Below, in pieces: positions 44,510-58,422 of a stretch of 64,000 bases of DNA. Position 1 is the first letter of the stretch; each line of letters begins with the position of its first letter. Below the pieces are notes generated by a model, which was not told the origin of the DNA, ran no database searches, and was given only the letters and a program-made list of their open reading frames with translations. The stretch comes from Cinclus cinclus (taxonomy: Eukaryota; Chordata; Aves; Passeriformes; Cinclidae). The position numbers were made by a program, and so were the translations under genes. Where the stretch lies: contig NW_026912140.1 of assembly GCF_963662255.1 (NCBI RefSeq), forward strand, positions 46,001-110,000, in the 5' to 3' direction.

Positions 44510-47500
44510 CCCAGGGACCTGATCCTTTATGTGCAATGTGTTACCGACGATGTTGCAAACACCTGGGCTTTTATGTGGCAATTTTTATGGAGGGTGTTGT
44601 TCCAAGGGAAATGGTGCTTCACATGTGAAGTTTTGCTTTTCTGTCACAAAGCCTTGGGCATGCTCGGGGTGGCAGTGTGGGATATTTGTCCTCTGAAATT
44701 GGTCCTGTTTGGTGTAAAATAACCATTTTTTTTACTGGTTTTTGGTTTTTTTGTCCCTGAGGAGTATGAGGCTGACCAGTCCGGTTGGTGTCTGGGAATG
44801 GGGGGGGGGGGGGAGGGGGGGGGGGGGGGGGTGTTCTGGGTTCCAGCAGCACTCCCAGGGCTGCTGCTTTGAGATGTAATATGGAACCCAGCAATCTCTG
44901 TGCTCTGCAGATGCGGGAAGGAGTGGAACAGCAAGTGGCAAAGCTGGGCTTTGCTCCTTAAATCCCAGAACAGCTGGGTTTAAGTTCCATCAGCCAGGGG
45001 AGGGAATGAATCCTGGTGCCAGCTGTTGGGGGGCACTGGACTGGTGTTAGCATCTTCTCTCTTATTTTTTGCATGATGTGATTGTCCCTTGATGAGAGAA
45101 GTCAGAAAACGAGGCAGGAGGGGGCGCTCATTTTGTTTCTGTGAACTCCAGGCTTGGGGCAGCTGCAGAGCACTTTGGTTTCAAATAATGCTGCCCAAAC
45201 GCAGTGAACTTGAACCTCTCTTGGGCACTTTGGGATCCCTCTGTGCCACTCTTCCTCAGATCCTTCACCTGCGAGGTGGGGGCTCAGAAACCCCTGCCCC
45301 TACTTGACAGGTTTTTACATGTACAAATTGATTTTCTTAGAGAAGCCATCAGGCATAATGAGAATCTATGGAAAACAGGGGGTTGGTACACTAGCTGATA
45401 GTAGGTCTTGGGCTTTTCTTCTTTTCTTTAACTTCTTCTTAAAAGGATCCCTCCACTGGAAAACTGAATGGGGAGGGGAGGGAGTTGCTTTTCATTTTTG
45501 GAAGTATTGCTTTGGATTTTGGTATGTCAAGTGACACCACCAAAATAAGATTGGAAGAACTGAGCTTCAGGACTCAGCACTTAATTATTTTAATGTGTTT
45601 GTGTGGGTGCAGGAAATGCCAAATCCCAAAGCAATTTTGTTATCTGTAACATGAAGTGCAATAACAGCTTTAAAACCAAGTGCTCGGTGTGGGGTTTTCA
45701 CATATGTTTTTATGGTGTAAAAGCTTTTCTTGTGCCCCAAAAGCCACAAGGAACCTGCCAGAAGCCGGCCTGCATTGAATATGTGGGATTTCATTTTGCT
45801 CTTGGATTCTTCCCTGCAGTCTTCTCTCGAGTTCTTGTTCCAGAGGGGCTCTTACTCCAGAGCCATACGCGGGGGGGGGGGGGGGGGGGGGGAGGGAGGG
45901 GGGGGGGGGGGGGGTGCGTTGCCTTAATAAATGGGAATGAGATTGCCCAAGTCTGTCAGGAAAGCAAAACCATGCCCGAGGTTTGTTTGGCCAAAGATGG
46001 ACCATGAAGACATCCGTACTGGCACTGGGTGTGAGCGCTGATGCTTTTGGGTGGTGTGGTGCCTCTGGCCCCTCAGAAGTCAGGGCGAGGCTGAAGGAAG
46101 GAGGGAAGCTGCCACAGCTGCAGGTGAGGGCAGTGCTGGCTGTTTCCAGCTGCTTGGTGCAGAACTGGGAGAAGTGGGAGAACAGCTTTCCTCCTTCTTT
46201 CTCTCCATCACTGGGCAGAATATTAGGATGAAGCTGCACTAAGCTATGTCAACAAATGTGGGTTGTTGATTGGTTATTTTTCTTCTGGCTCTTTTATGTA
46301 TTTCCAAGTGATCCAGTGAGGAGCAAGTTGCTGGCTTACATGATTTCTGAGTGACCTGTCACGGAAACGGGCATCTCTGTGTGCACGTGCTTCCTGGCAA
46401 ATCCAGATGAGACATGGAAATCCTAAGGGAGGATTTCCAGCCTTGACCACACGTGACACAGGCTTGTGAAAATGGAAGTGACCTTGACAGAATAGCAGCT
46501 GTGAAGTGAAGCAGAACTGAAATCCACATAAGCAGAAAAACCAAGTGAAGTGGTACTTCTCGGTCATGCGTGCACCTCGTGCCTCTGCCTGCTGCCAACA
46601 CTCGGTGGTGCAGCTCGACAGAGTCCCTTTCAGTGTTTGTTGGGTTTGATTTTTGTGGTCAGTTCCCATAAACAACTCCCCTCCTTTAGTGGATACATCC
46701 CTGGAGTGGGACCAGACTCACCTTTAGCCTGGAGGAATTCTCTGCTCCCCTGGTGTTTTAATTCACATTTATGTTTTTGTGTTGCACTGAGGATGGTTCG
46801 TTCTGTTTCACTCTCGGTTTGTATCGTGGTTGTCCCCTTCCCTTAACCCCTCCCTTTCCCCTGGCCAGCCCTGAGTGGCTGTGATACGGGATTCCTCCGC
46901 CCCTGAGTTGGGATTGAAAATACCCCGTGTTTCCCATGCTATCTCTCTTCTCCCTGGAACCCTTCAGGACAATAAACTTGGATCATCCCAGGAAAGAGAG
47001 CCTCCTCTCATCTTTTACCTTTGTCCATGTCAGATAAAAAATCCCCCATCTCTCTGACCCTGAGCTAGCCGAGGCAGGTCAGAGAGACCAGGGGGAAGAT
47101 CTGACACCCTGGAAAGGGGGTGAAGCCAAGGCTTATGAGTAAAGGGAAGACAACCACAGCATGGGCATTGTGTCCTCGATGCATGCAGCACCACGTGTTT
47201 TCCAAGTTCCCAGCACTGATGAATGTAAACAAGAAAATACCTGTTCCTTCAAGTGTCCAGCTCTCCCCCGCCACCTCCCCTGCTTCCCCTGCTCTTATCC
47301 CTCGCTTGCCAAGGTCCTGCATCTCCCTGCTCTCCAGCTTCAAGTCACCTTGTCCTGCCTGTGGCTGAGAAAATACGGGCCTGAGGTTCTTTTAGCAGCA
47401 ATCCATTCATTTAAAGAGCACAAAGAGCATAAAGTGCAGAAGAGTCTTTAGACATCCAAAGAAGGGACTCTGCTTTTCCTGTAGTTCTCCTTCCTGTTTT

Positions 47501-50500
47501 CACATGGGCCGGAAGGATGGGCATGGCCAGTATTTATCATATGAAAGTGATGTTACTAAATTTGTCAGGAGTTCTGATTATTATTATTATCATTATTATT
47601 ATTCATTTTCTGACAGAAAACATTCTCATTTTGCCTTTCCCACATTGTTTACAGGTGCTGCCCAGGGCGGACATCTGTGGCTTCAGACAGCAATTGCCTG
47701 GGAGGAAGGGGAGCCTTTGCACAGCTCACCTGCACAGCTCAGGTGGATAGGACAGGGTTGGTGTGGCCTGAGAAGGCATGAACAGCCGTCTGTGTTCTGG
47801 AGTGACTTGAAACCTTTCTCTGTCAGGTTTTGGAGGCATTTCTCTTTGGGATTTCTTGCAATGCAGCACCCTGGGTGTCCCTTTGTGCAAAGTCCAGTGG
47901 AGGGCTCCCGGTCCTGCCTGTGCTGTGAGGTCAGTCAGAGGATACAGGGTTCCCCTTTTCCTCCCTGCTGGGATGAAGTGCCTTGGGAATCTGGAATCTG
48001 GGTGAAACTCCAGCTCTGCTGGTGTCCAGGGATTCGAAGTCCGGGGGACTGGGTTTACCTGTGGCTTTCCAGGTCAGCAGGAGCAAGAGGAAGTGGAGTG
48101 CCAGAGCCGTGTCCCATCAGGCTGTGTTTCCCTCTGAGGACAGAGAGTCCGGGCTGAGGTGAGGTTGCCAGGAGCGCTTGGGTGGGCAATCCAGGGAACG
48201 GGGAGCTTGGAATTGCAGCTGCTGCTGGATCCATTGCCTTAGGTCTGCTCCGTTTTATCTGTGCCAAGTGGGATTTGTGCTGAGGAGAGAGGTGCTGTGG
48301 TGAACGAAAGGTGGAGTAAATCCTCTCTGGGGATGTGCAGTGAAGAACTAAGCAGCAGGGAAGGAGAAGATTTGTAAACAATATGACTGTTTCTGACAAA
48401 AGTGGGGTGGAGCAGTGATGGGGTGGTTGGGTTTGGCCTGGGTCTGTTATTTTTTGTGCAAATTTTAAATTCTGTAGTATGATTTACTGTCCGGGATCTT
48501 TCTAACAAAAGCTGACGGAAATTTAGGTTTGCATTAGAAGTTGGGTCCATTCACGGCAGAAACTTGCTGAGGCTGGAGGACTGGAGTGATGGCTACTCAC
48601 AGGAAAGGTCACTTGTATTAATACTGTCTCAGATTTCCCTCGGTGGCTGCCAGCCCTGAATGGCTGTGAGTCTGTGCTCTTCTCATTGGGGAATTGGAAA
48701 TAATTTCAGTATAATTAGAAATTTTAGAAAAATCCAGCTAAAAATTTCACCTTGGTCCCGCCTAAGAACAGCTGTAAATTCAAAGGCAGAGAGAGAAGAT
48801 GTACCAGCAAAGGACAGGAAAGGGGAAAGGTTTCAGAAAGCATTTCTGTGGTGTAATTAATGACAATTTCTGACGACCAAGGGAGAAGAAGATGAACTCC
48901 CAGCCATTCGGGCCTGACAGTCCCCTGCAGCGAGAGCTCAGCACATATCCCCAGAGGCAAGTCCAGCATGTGAAAGAAGAAAAAATATTATTTCTTTTGC
49001 TTCAAAGTTATTTCAGGTTCTTAAAGGCCAACCAGCATTTGCTCTTGATTGTGGTTGGGTGACCCATGAGCAGTAGGCGGCACGGGTCATGCCATTGATT
49101 TAGCTGAAAGCCCCGGTGTCATTTAGAGGGGAGACAAGAAGTGTTTGTGTAGGAAAATGCGAGGGGATGTCCAGGGGAGTGAGGAGGCATTTTTGAGGGG
49201 ATTGCTGAGGTAGTTGAAGGGAGCCCGGCAGGCGGTTCCTCAGGGAAATTTCTCCGAGGCCCATGGGGAGCGCAGCCAGGACTCTCCAGGGCTAGCAGGC
49301 AGGGCTCAGCCCTCGGGACTCTGTGTCCTCCTTCCCTGGCAGCAGCCGGCGAGAAAGGGAGGAGAGGCTCCGTGTAGGATGAGGCCCGTGGGAGAGAGCA
49401 AGCAGAGGAGCGGCCTGGGGCTGGAGAGGGGCAGGAGAAAGGCAAAGGGACCTTGCTGGGGTCACTGGGGGAACAGAATGGACACTTGGATGACCAGTGG
49501 AGGTGAAGAGTGGATCTGAGTTCACCTACAGGGAAATAAGGAGGGGATCTTTTGGAGGGAAAAGCTGAGGTGATGAGTTCAGTGACCTTGGCACAAGTTG
49601 TGTTTGCAAAAAGTGGGACCAGAGGTACAGGCAATGCAAAGCCAACCCTGCTTGACCTCTGAATTCCGGGATAGTCTGTCAGCACACCAAGCTAGGAACT
49701 GATGGGAAAAATAAAGCAGCACTACCATTCTGGACCTCTGCATGGTATTCACCCAGAACTTGCTTCTCAAGGACTAAAATGGAACAAAAGCTATAAAAGA
49801 AATGTAATTCCAAGAGGGAAAATGGTCTGCAAGAAACAAATCCACGTAGGCCTGGATGCTGATCCCTATTGCTGGTCCATGAGAGCATCTGACAGGTCAG
49901 ATTTCAAATGGTTTGATTTGACAGGGAGCTGGTTTGTTCCTTCTCATGAATAGGATCATTGGCTTGGCATGGGCCAAGCCACTTGACGTTTTCCATCTAG
50001 GTAAAGAGTTAGGGAACTGTTTGAAAACCTGGTCCTGGACGTAGACAGCTTGGCTCGGTATTGCTGTGTAGAAATAGGAGAATATCTCTTCTGATTTTTC
50101 TCTCATCTTTCTTGCACAGCTGTTTTTGTACTCCTGACTTGCGTTCGCCTCGGGGCCGTGTGGCTTGGAGCTCGGGAGCCGGATCTGTTACTTACCCACG
50201 TCAGATTGGTCTGCACTGGTGCAGGAGATGAACTACAGGCTGACTTGGGAGCTCGGAAACAAGGAGAAGAAGCTCTTTTGTCTCTCTGCAAAATGGTTTG
50301 GCTCCATCCGGGCATTAAGTCAGGGAACTAACACTTCATTTTTAATGTTCTGTGCTCTGCCATCATCGCTGTGAGCCCTGAAAGCCTCCTGAGCTGTTCT
50401 CATACAGACCTAACTTATTTGGTCCAAAAAAAAAATCTTAGTTTTGTTTGTTAAAAAAAATGCTATTACTGTGTGCAAACTCAGGGAGAAGATTTTATTC

Positions 50501-51310
50501 AACACCTCTCATTAAAGGGACATTAAAGCTCCGTTTTCCTTTTTATTGAACAGTCTGAGACACATTATTGCTTTATATCATTTTTCTTACAGGCGTTTTT
50601 AACTTTTTGAAGAGCCAGAAAGACAGTTTGTGCATATGTGTGTCACTCATACGCATCCTCTCTCCAATGTAGGATGGAAAAAAAGGCTGCAGAGCTTCCT
50701 GCAAGGGGCCGTAAGTGCAAATCAAGAGGAGCCAGAGGTTTAGATGCTACAAATTACCATTTCTTAAAAGAACCCTATGTATTTCATGCTATCAAAACCA
50801 GTACGAATAGGAGACTGAACTCGGGCATTGTGATGATCTCCTTGGGTTTTAAAAAGCTTTAATGGCCTTAAAAGACATATCACACTTAGTTTATTTTTAA
50901 TACCCTTTCATTAAATTTAACAAAAGCCCTGATCCATCACTGCTGTTGTGATGTGTGACAAAAGCCCATCTTCCCTGCATTTGGAACAGGTGAGAGATGG
51001 AACTAAACCCCAAGAGATTTTCTGCTCCCGGACTGTGAGTTTTATTGGCTGTTCTCTGCCAGATCTGGTCAGTTGTTCGTGAATGTGTCCATGAGGGGAG
51101 ATGAACATGCCAGTCCAGATAGGCAAGCATGCAGTGCCAGAAGGAGAACCCTTGAAATGTAAACCGGGATTTATTCAACTGACTCACAGGTGTGTGCTGA
51201 GCCCAGGCCCTGTGTACAAACGGAGGGCCAAACGTACCCTACAAAAAGACATCAGCATTGTGGGCTCTTGAGTTTGGCTTCTTGGGGGAAAGTGCCACCT
51301 ATGTCTAGCT
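44510..51310. other. 6.8 kb without a recognised gene
   Basis: No coding frame here shows a known domain. Two poly-G tracts lie at 44800-44832 and 45871-45914, and a TTA/ATT microsatellite at 47577-47603. An 'aataaac' signal near 46970 follows an ordinary-looking region. Frames up to about 217 codons occur but are rich in low-information sequence and show no conserved motif. It could be intron or flank of a gene not recognisable by eye. Confidence 0.5.
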
Positions 51311-51672
51311 CTAGGTTTCAGGTTAAGTTTAGGTTAATGTTATTATTAAGCTTAGGCTTAGCGTTAGAGTTAGGGTGCGGGGTTAGGTTTAGGGATGAGG
51401 TTTAGGGTCAGGGTTAGGATTAGTGTTAATATTACTCTTAGGGTTAGTGTTGGGTTTAGTGTTAGGGTTAGCGTTGGTGTTGGGGTTAGTGTTCGGGTAC
51501 AGGTATGGGTTAGGTTTAGTTTAGGGAGAGGGATAGGGATAGGGATAGGGATAGGGATAGGGATAGGGATAGGGATAGGGATAGGGATAGGGATAGGGAT
51601 AGGGATAGAGTTGGGGTTATTGTTAGGGTTAGGGTTCGGGTACGGGTTAGGGGTTAGGGTGACGGTTATGTT
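51311..51672 (+). repeat. Degenerate interstitial telomere-like sequence
   Basis: Many imperfect TTAGGG units ('gttagggttag', 'gtttagggat', 'gggttcggg') in the same orientation as the terminal telomere. In the centre (51531-51610) is a nearly perfect run of about thirteen GGGATA units, a single-base variant that spread locally. The unique side lies to the left, the satellite to the right. Confidence 0.85.
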
Positions 51673-51844
51673 CTGTCAGAGCTTAGCAAGAGAAGCTGTC
51701 CTAGAGCGGGCTTTACATGAGATAGTTGCCCAATTCCTGAAATTCTCTCCATTCCTTGGACAGAATGGAGTGACACCACAGCAAACTAGCACGGAAGTTA
51801 GTTATTAGAACCTGGAAGTAAAAGGCAGGGACAAGAAATCAAAG

Positions 51845-54800
51845 ACGGTGAAGGGCAATACCTTCCTGCTTGGCCCGCGTAAGTCGCATCACACCCACCA
51901 GGTTATTGTGTCTTTTCCTTATTCACTGCATCTGCCGAGGAGTTCTTTGCCTTTCGAAACCTAATGGCAAAGCGCTTCCACGTAAGGCTCAGAGATGTCT
52001 CCCAGAGAAAAATGTTCCAGCGGAGAAACTTGCCCTGCTATGTTTCCTCCTCGTTTCCCACATGCTGTTGTTGTGGTGATTGCCTTGGCCATGGAAACGA
52101 GTAATCCAGCAAGTACTCCTCACCGGCCACTTCTCGCCGGTCGGCAGTTACGTGGCCTACGGGAACAGTGCCAATTAGAAAACACAGCAGTGGAGCTAAA
52201 GGCAGGAGAAAGCATGCACGACTCGCGTTATTCCTGTATAGTGCCCTCCGTGCTGAAACGCGGAAAAGCTAAATGCCCTGCCCGAGCTTCACTTATCGAT
52301 GTTTCACAGAAAGCCAAGAATGAAGCGGCAGAAAACACAGATGGTTTCAGCAGCCTCCGGAACTGCAAAACTGCAGCAATATTTCTATCAAAGCAGTTCT
52401 CAAGCGAGAATGCTTTTGCAGCTTGGCAAAGTAAAGTGCAGCTGTTGACAAGATATGCCCGCAGCGATAAGCGACTCAGGGAGTCAAAGCCAGTGCCGGG
52501 CGGCACCTTTCTGCTTTGCCCGCCTAAGCGGCGCCACGCTCCCTCGGATACTGTGTCCTTTCCCTCTGCACTGCGTCTGCCGAGGTGCTCTCTGCCTCTC
52601 GGAGCAGAAGGGCAAAGGACAATGTTTTCCACAGCAGGGTAGAAATGGCATTGCTAGCAGGAAAGCTAGATGCCTTGGGACTGTCCCCTTAGCCCTTGCC
52701 ACTCACTTCAGGCTCGTACGCTGAGCAGAACAGCCTGCTGTTCTGAAGCTTCGCTGGCTGCCGTTCGTGCCCAGACGCCATTTCCTTCCCAAGGAGGCGA
52801 AGCGCCGTCTACTTCTCGCAGCGAGCACGCTGCTCCTGGCTTTCGCTTCTGCCGCAACGAGCTCGCTACGAGCACTTTTCTTCTCAACCCTCTAGACCAT
52901 TGCGTTCTGCTTTTCTTGCCTCGTGAATGGAGACGGAAAGCTTCTCGGCTACAATCTCGCCTAGAACAACTGCGGCTACACATTAAGCTCGCCCGGAACG
53001 CCCTGCTGAAACTTGCCTTCTGGCACCACATTCGCGGGGCAGCCGTCTTTCTTCGGCCACCTGCCATGTGGCCCCATATCGCCGCGCTCGTTGCACTCCG
53101 CTTGTCAGAATGGCTTCCCGTGGCGCTGATTTCAGCCTGGCCAAATACTAGCGCTGCGGAGAGCTGTCTCGCAGACAATCATGTTCCAGCATAGAAATTT
53201 GTCCTGCAATGTTCCCCCCTCTTTTCCCGCATGGTGTTGCTCTGATGAATGCCTTGAGCATGGAACGACTTAAGCCAGCAAGTATTCCTCGCCGGCCACC
53301 TCTCGCTGTGCAAGAGGTATGCCGTGGACCCTTGGAACGCTGCCAAGCAAAAAGCAGAGCAGTGACCATAAAAGCGAGGAGAGAGCATGCACGAAGCACA
53401 CTAGTTCTGTCTAGTGCTTTCCGTGCAGAGAGGCGGCAAAGCTGAATGCCGTGCCAGAGCTTCACTTCTCGCTGGAGCACAGGAATGCAATAATGAAGAG
53501 GCAGAACACAGCCTTGGTTTCAGCAGCCTCCGGGACTGCAAAAGTTCATCAATAGCTCTGTCAAAGCAGAACTCGGCTGAGAATGCTCTCGCAGCTTGGG
53601 AAAGTTAGGCGCAGCTGTTGACCAGCTCTGCCCGTGGCCACAAGCTGCTTCTTCCACCTTCACTGTGGCAGAGCTTTTGCGGAACAGAGACGGCATTCTT
53701 CAAGGGCGTGTTCTCCAAGGTGCTGTGAAACAGAGCCTAGCACGCTGTCTCGCTGATCCTGGCTTTCGGCAAGCAGGCGTGCCAGACCGCCTACATTCTG
53801 CACTCTGGCAGCCTAGTTGCCAGCTTTCGGCAGCTGCTGTCCTAGCAAGGAAGCTCAGGGAGTCAAAGCCAGTGCCGGGCGGCACCTTTCTGCTTTGCCC
53901 GCCTAAGCGGCGCCACGCTCCCTCGGATAGTGTCCTTTCCCTCTGCACTGCGTCTGCCGAGGTGCTCTGTGCCTCTCGGAGCAGAAGGGCAAAGGACAAT
54001 GTTTTCCACAGCAGGGTAGAAATGGCATTGCTAGCAGGAAAGCTAGATGCCTTGGAACTGTCCCCTTAGCCCTTGCCACTCACTTCAGGCTCGTACGCTG
54101 AGCAGAACAGCCTGCTGTTCTGAAGCTTCGCTGGCTGCCGTTCGTGCCCAGACGCCATTTCCTTCCCAAGGAGGCGAAGCGCCGTCTACTTCTCGCAGCG
54201 AGCACGCTGCTCCTGGCTTTCGCTTCTGCCGCAACGAGCTCGCTACGAGCACTTTTCTTCTCAACCCTCTAGACCATTGCGTTCTGCTTTTCTTGCCTCG
54301 TGAATGGAGACGGAAAGCTTCTCGGCTACAATCTCGCCTAGAACAACTGCGGCTACACATTAAGCTCGCCCGGAACGCCCTGCTGAAACTTGCCTTCTGG
54401 CACCCCATTCGCGGGGCAGCCGTCTTTCTTCGGCCACCTGCCAAGTGGCCCCATATCGCCGCGCTCGTTGCACTCCGCTTGTCAGATTGGCTTCCCGTGG
54501 CGCTGATTTCAGCCTGGCCAAATACTAGCGCTGCGGAGAGCTGTCTCGCAGACAATCATGTTCCAGCATAGAAATTTGTCCTGCAATGTTCCCCCCTCTT
54601 TTCCCGCATTGTGTTGCTCTGATGAATGCCTTGAGCATGGAACGACTTAAGCCAGCAAGTATTCCTCGCCGGCCACCTCTCGCTGTGCAAGAGGTATGCC
54701 GTGGAGCCTTTGAACGCTGCCAAGCAAAAAGCAGAGCAGTGACCATAAAAGCGAGGAGAGAGCATGCACGAAGCACACTAGTTCTGTCTAGTGCTTTCCG

Positions 54801-55783
54801 TGCAGAGAGGCGGCAAAGCTGAATGCCGTGCCAGAGCTTCACTTCTCGCTGGAGCACAGGAAGGCAAGAATGAAGAGGCAGAACACAGCCTTGGTTTCAG
54901 CAGCCTCCGGGACTGCAAAAGTTCAGCAATAGCTCTGTCAAAGCAGAACTCGGCTGAGAATGCTCTCGCAGCTTGGGAAAGTTAGGCGCAGCTGTTGACC
55001 AGCTCTGCCCGTGGCCACAGGCTGCTTCTTCCACCTTCACTGTGGCAGAGCTTTTGCGGAACAGAGACGGCATTCTTCAAGGGCGTGTTCTCCAAGGTGC
55101 TGTGAAACAGAGCCTAGCACGCTGTCTCGCTGATCCTGGCTTTCGGCAAGCAGGCGTGCCAGACCGCCTACATTCTGCACTCTGGCAGCCTAGTTGCCAG
55201 CTTTCGGCAGCTGCTGTCCTAGCAAGGAAGCTCAGGGAGTCAAAGCCAGTGCCGGGCGGCACCTTTCTGCTTTGCCCGCCTAAGCGGCGCCACGCTCCCT
55301 CGGATACTGTGTCCTTTCCCTCTGCACTGCGTCTGCCGAGGTGCTCTGTGCCTCTCGGAGCAGAAGGGCAAAGGACAATGTTTTCCACAGCAGGGTAGAA
55401 ATGGCATTGCTAGCAGGAAAGCTAGATGCCTTGGGACTGTCCCCTTAGCCCTTGCCACTCACTTCAGGCTCGTACGCTGAGCAGAACAGCCTGCTGTTCT
55501 GAAGCTTCGCTGGCTGCCGTTCGTGCCCAGACGCCATTTCCTTCCCAAGGAGGCGAAGCGCCGTCTACTTCTCGCACCGAGCACGCTGCTCCTGGCTTTC
55601 GCTTCTGCCGCAACGAGCTCGCTACGAGCACGTTTCTTCTCAACCCTCTAGACCATTGCGTTCTGCTTTTCTTGTCTCGTGAATGGAGACGGAAAGCTTC
55701 TCGGCTACAATCTCGCCTAGAACAAGTGCGGCTACACATTAAGCTCGCCCGGAACGCCCTGCTGAAACTTGCCTTCTGGCACC
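51845..55783. repeat. 1.38-kb subtelomeric satellite, two full and two partial copies
   Basis: The anchor 'gagtcaaagccagtgccggg' recurs at 52481, 53860 and 55237, giving periods of 1379 and 1377 bp. The two inner junctions are almost identical. A diverged partial copy (51845-52470) lies to the left and lacks about 200 bp near its end. The right copy is cut at about 55783, where the 37-bp array begins. The unit is CpG-rich and has open frames on both strands of 156-174 codons, which I regard as chance. Confidence 0.9.
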
Positions 55784-58422
55784 AACTTGCCTCCATTGCG
55801 TCACAATGGTTCCTTTCTTCGCTTAACCCCTGTGGTGCCACAATGCATCCCATGCCCTTATAGACCGCTTGATGTCACAATGGACCATTTGATTCTTGGC
55901 CTCTATGGTGTCATAATATTTCCATGTGTTTATTGGGAACCATGCTTTCACAATCCATCCCTGGCCCTTTTACTCCCCTTGGCGTCACAAAAGGATCAGT
56001 AGAATATTAGCCCCCACTGGGTCACAATGGTTCCTTGCTTCTCTTAACCCCTGTGGTGTCACAATGCATCCCATGCTCTTTTAGACCACTTGGTGTCACA
56101 ATGGAACATTTGATTCTTGGCCTCCATGGTGTCATAATATTTCCATGTTTTTATTGGGAACCATGCTTTCACAATCCATTCCTGGCCCTTTCACATCCCC
56201 TTGTGAAAAGGGATCATTACATTGTTAGCCTCCATTGAGTCACAATGGTTCCTAGCTTCGCTTAATGCCTGTGGTGCCACAATGCAACCCATACCCTTTT
56301 AGACAACTTGGTGTCACAATGAATCATTTGATTCTTGGCCTCCATCGTGTCATAATAGTTCCTTGCTGGTATTAGGCTCCATGCATTCACAATTCATCCC
56401 TGGCCCTTTTAGGACCCCTGGTGTCACAAGGGATCAGTAGAATATTAGCCTCCCTTGGGTCACAATGGTTCCTTGCTTCTCTTAACCCCTGTGGTTTCAC
56501 AATTCATCCCATGTCCTTTTAGGCCCATTGGTGTCACAAGGGATCATTAGAATGTTATCTTCCATTGGGTCACAATGGTTCCTTGCTTCTCTTGACCCCT
56601 ATGGTGTCACAATGCATCCCATGTCCTTTTAGGCCACGTGATGTAACAATGAATAATTTGATTCTTGGCCTCCATGGTGTCATAATAGTTCCTAGGCTCT
56701 ATTGGGCGCCATGCTGCCACAATTCATCCCTGGCCCTTTTAGGACCATTGGTGTCACAATGGACCATTAGATTGTTAGCCTCCAATGTGTCACAATGGTT
56801 CCTTGCTTCTCTTAATCCCTGTGTTGTCACAATGCATCCCATGCCCCTTTAGGTGACTTCATGTCGCAATGAATCGTTTCATTCTTGGCCTCCAAGGTGT
56901 TATAATTGCTCCTACGTTCTATTGGGCCCCATGTTGTCACAATTCAGTCCATGCACTTTTAGGCCCATTGGTGTCAGAATGGACCATTAGATTGTTAGCC
57001 TCCACTGGGTCACAATGGTTCTTTTCTTCTCTTAACCCCTGTGGTGTCACAATGCATCCCATGCCCTTATAGACCGCTTGATGTCAGAATGTACCATTTG
57101 ATTCTTGGCGTCTATGGTGTCATAATATTTCCATGTGTTTATTGGGCACCATGCTTTCACAATTCATCCCTGGCCCTTTTAGGACCCCTGGTGTCACAAG
57201 GGATCAGTAGAATATTAGACTCCATTGGGTCACAATGGTTCCTTGCTTCTCTTTACCCCTGTGGTTTCACAATTCATCCCATGTCCTTTTAGGCTCATTG
57301 GTGTCACAAGCGATCATTAGAATGTTAGCCTCCAGTGGGTCACAATGATTCCTTGCTTCTCCTAACCCCTATGGTGTGACAATGCATCCCATTCACTTTT
57401 AGGCCACTTCATGTCACAATGAATCATTTGATTCTTGGACTCCATGGTGTCATAATAGTTCCTTGGTTCTATTGGGCGCCATGCTGTCACAACTCATCCC
57501 TGGCCCTTTTAGGACCATTGGTGTCGCAATGGATCATTAGGTGGTTGGCCTCCACGTCACAATGGTTCCTTGCTTCTCCTAACCTCTATGGTGTGGCAAT
57601 GCATCCCATGCCCATTTAGGCCACTTGATGTCACAATGGACCATTTGATTCTTGGCCTCTATGGTGTCATAATATTTCCATGTTTTTATTGGGAACCATG
57701 CTTTCACAATCCATCCCTGGCCCTTTTACATCCCCTGGTGTCAAAAGGGATCATTAGATTGTTAGCCTCCATTGGGTCACAATGGTTCCTAGCTTCACTT
57801 AACCCCTGTGGTGCCACAATGCAACCCATGCCCTTTTAGACAACTTGGTGTCACAATGAATCATTTGATTCTTGGCCTCCATGGTGTCATAATAGTTCCT
57901 AGGTTCTATTGGGCACCATGCTGTCACAATTCATCCCTGGCCCTTTTAGGACCATTGGTGTCACAATGGATCATAAGACTGTTAGCCTCCAGTGGGTCAC
58001 AATGGTTCCTTGCTTCTCTTAACCCCTGTGGTGTCACAATGCATCCCATGCCCTTTTAGGTCACTTGATGTCGCAATGAATCGTTTAATTCTTGGCCTCC
58101 ATGGTGTTATAATTGTTCCTAGGTTCTATTGGGCCCCATGTTGTCACAATTCATCCCATGCACTTTTAGGCCCATTGGTGTCAGAATGGACCATTAGATT
58201 GTTAACCTCCACTGGGTCACAATGGTTCTTTTCTTCTCTTGACCCCTATGGTGTCACAAATGCATCCCATGCCATTTTAGGCCACTTCATGTCACAGTGA
58301 ATCATTTGATTCTTGGCCTATATGGTGTCCTAATATTTCCTTGTGTTTATTGGGAACCATGCTTTCACAATTCATCCCTGGCCCTTTTACGCCCCGTGGC
58401 GTCACAAAGGATCAGTAGAATA
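55784..58422. repeat. Subtelomeric 220-bp higher-order repeat of six 37-bp monomers
   Basis: Each monomer begins with a form of 'tgtcacaatg'. Six distinct types follow in fixed order (for example ...'catcccatgcccttttagg', ...'aatcatttgattcttggcc', ...'atagttcctaggttctatt', ...'tcatccctggcccttttag', ...'gatcattagattgttagcc', ...'gttccttgcttctcttaac'), making a unit of about 220 bp, repeated about twelve times with some units losing or gaining a monomer. It is related to the internal array at 31060-32580. Confidence 0.9.

Noticed and set aside
52670..53194. 174-codon plus-strand frame (and a 156-codon minus frame) repeated in the satellite copies
   Set aside because: Same frames recur only because the satellite is duplicated; both strands are open in GC-rich DNA and no domain is visible.
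55784..58422. CRISPR-like regular spacing of about 37-bp repeats
   Set aside because: Contiguous tandem monomers without unique spacers, in a vertebrate genome.
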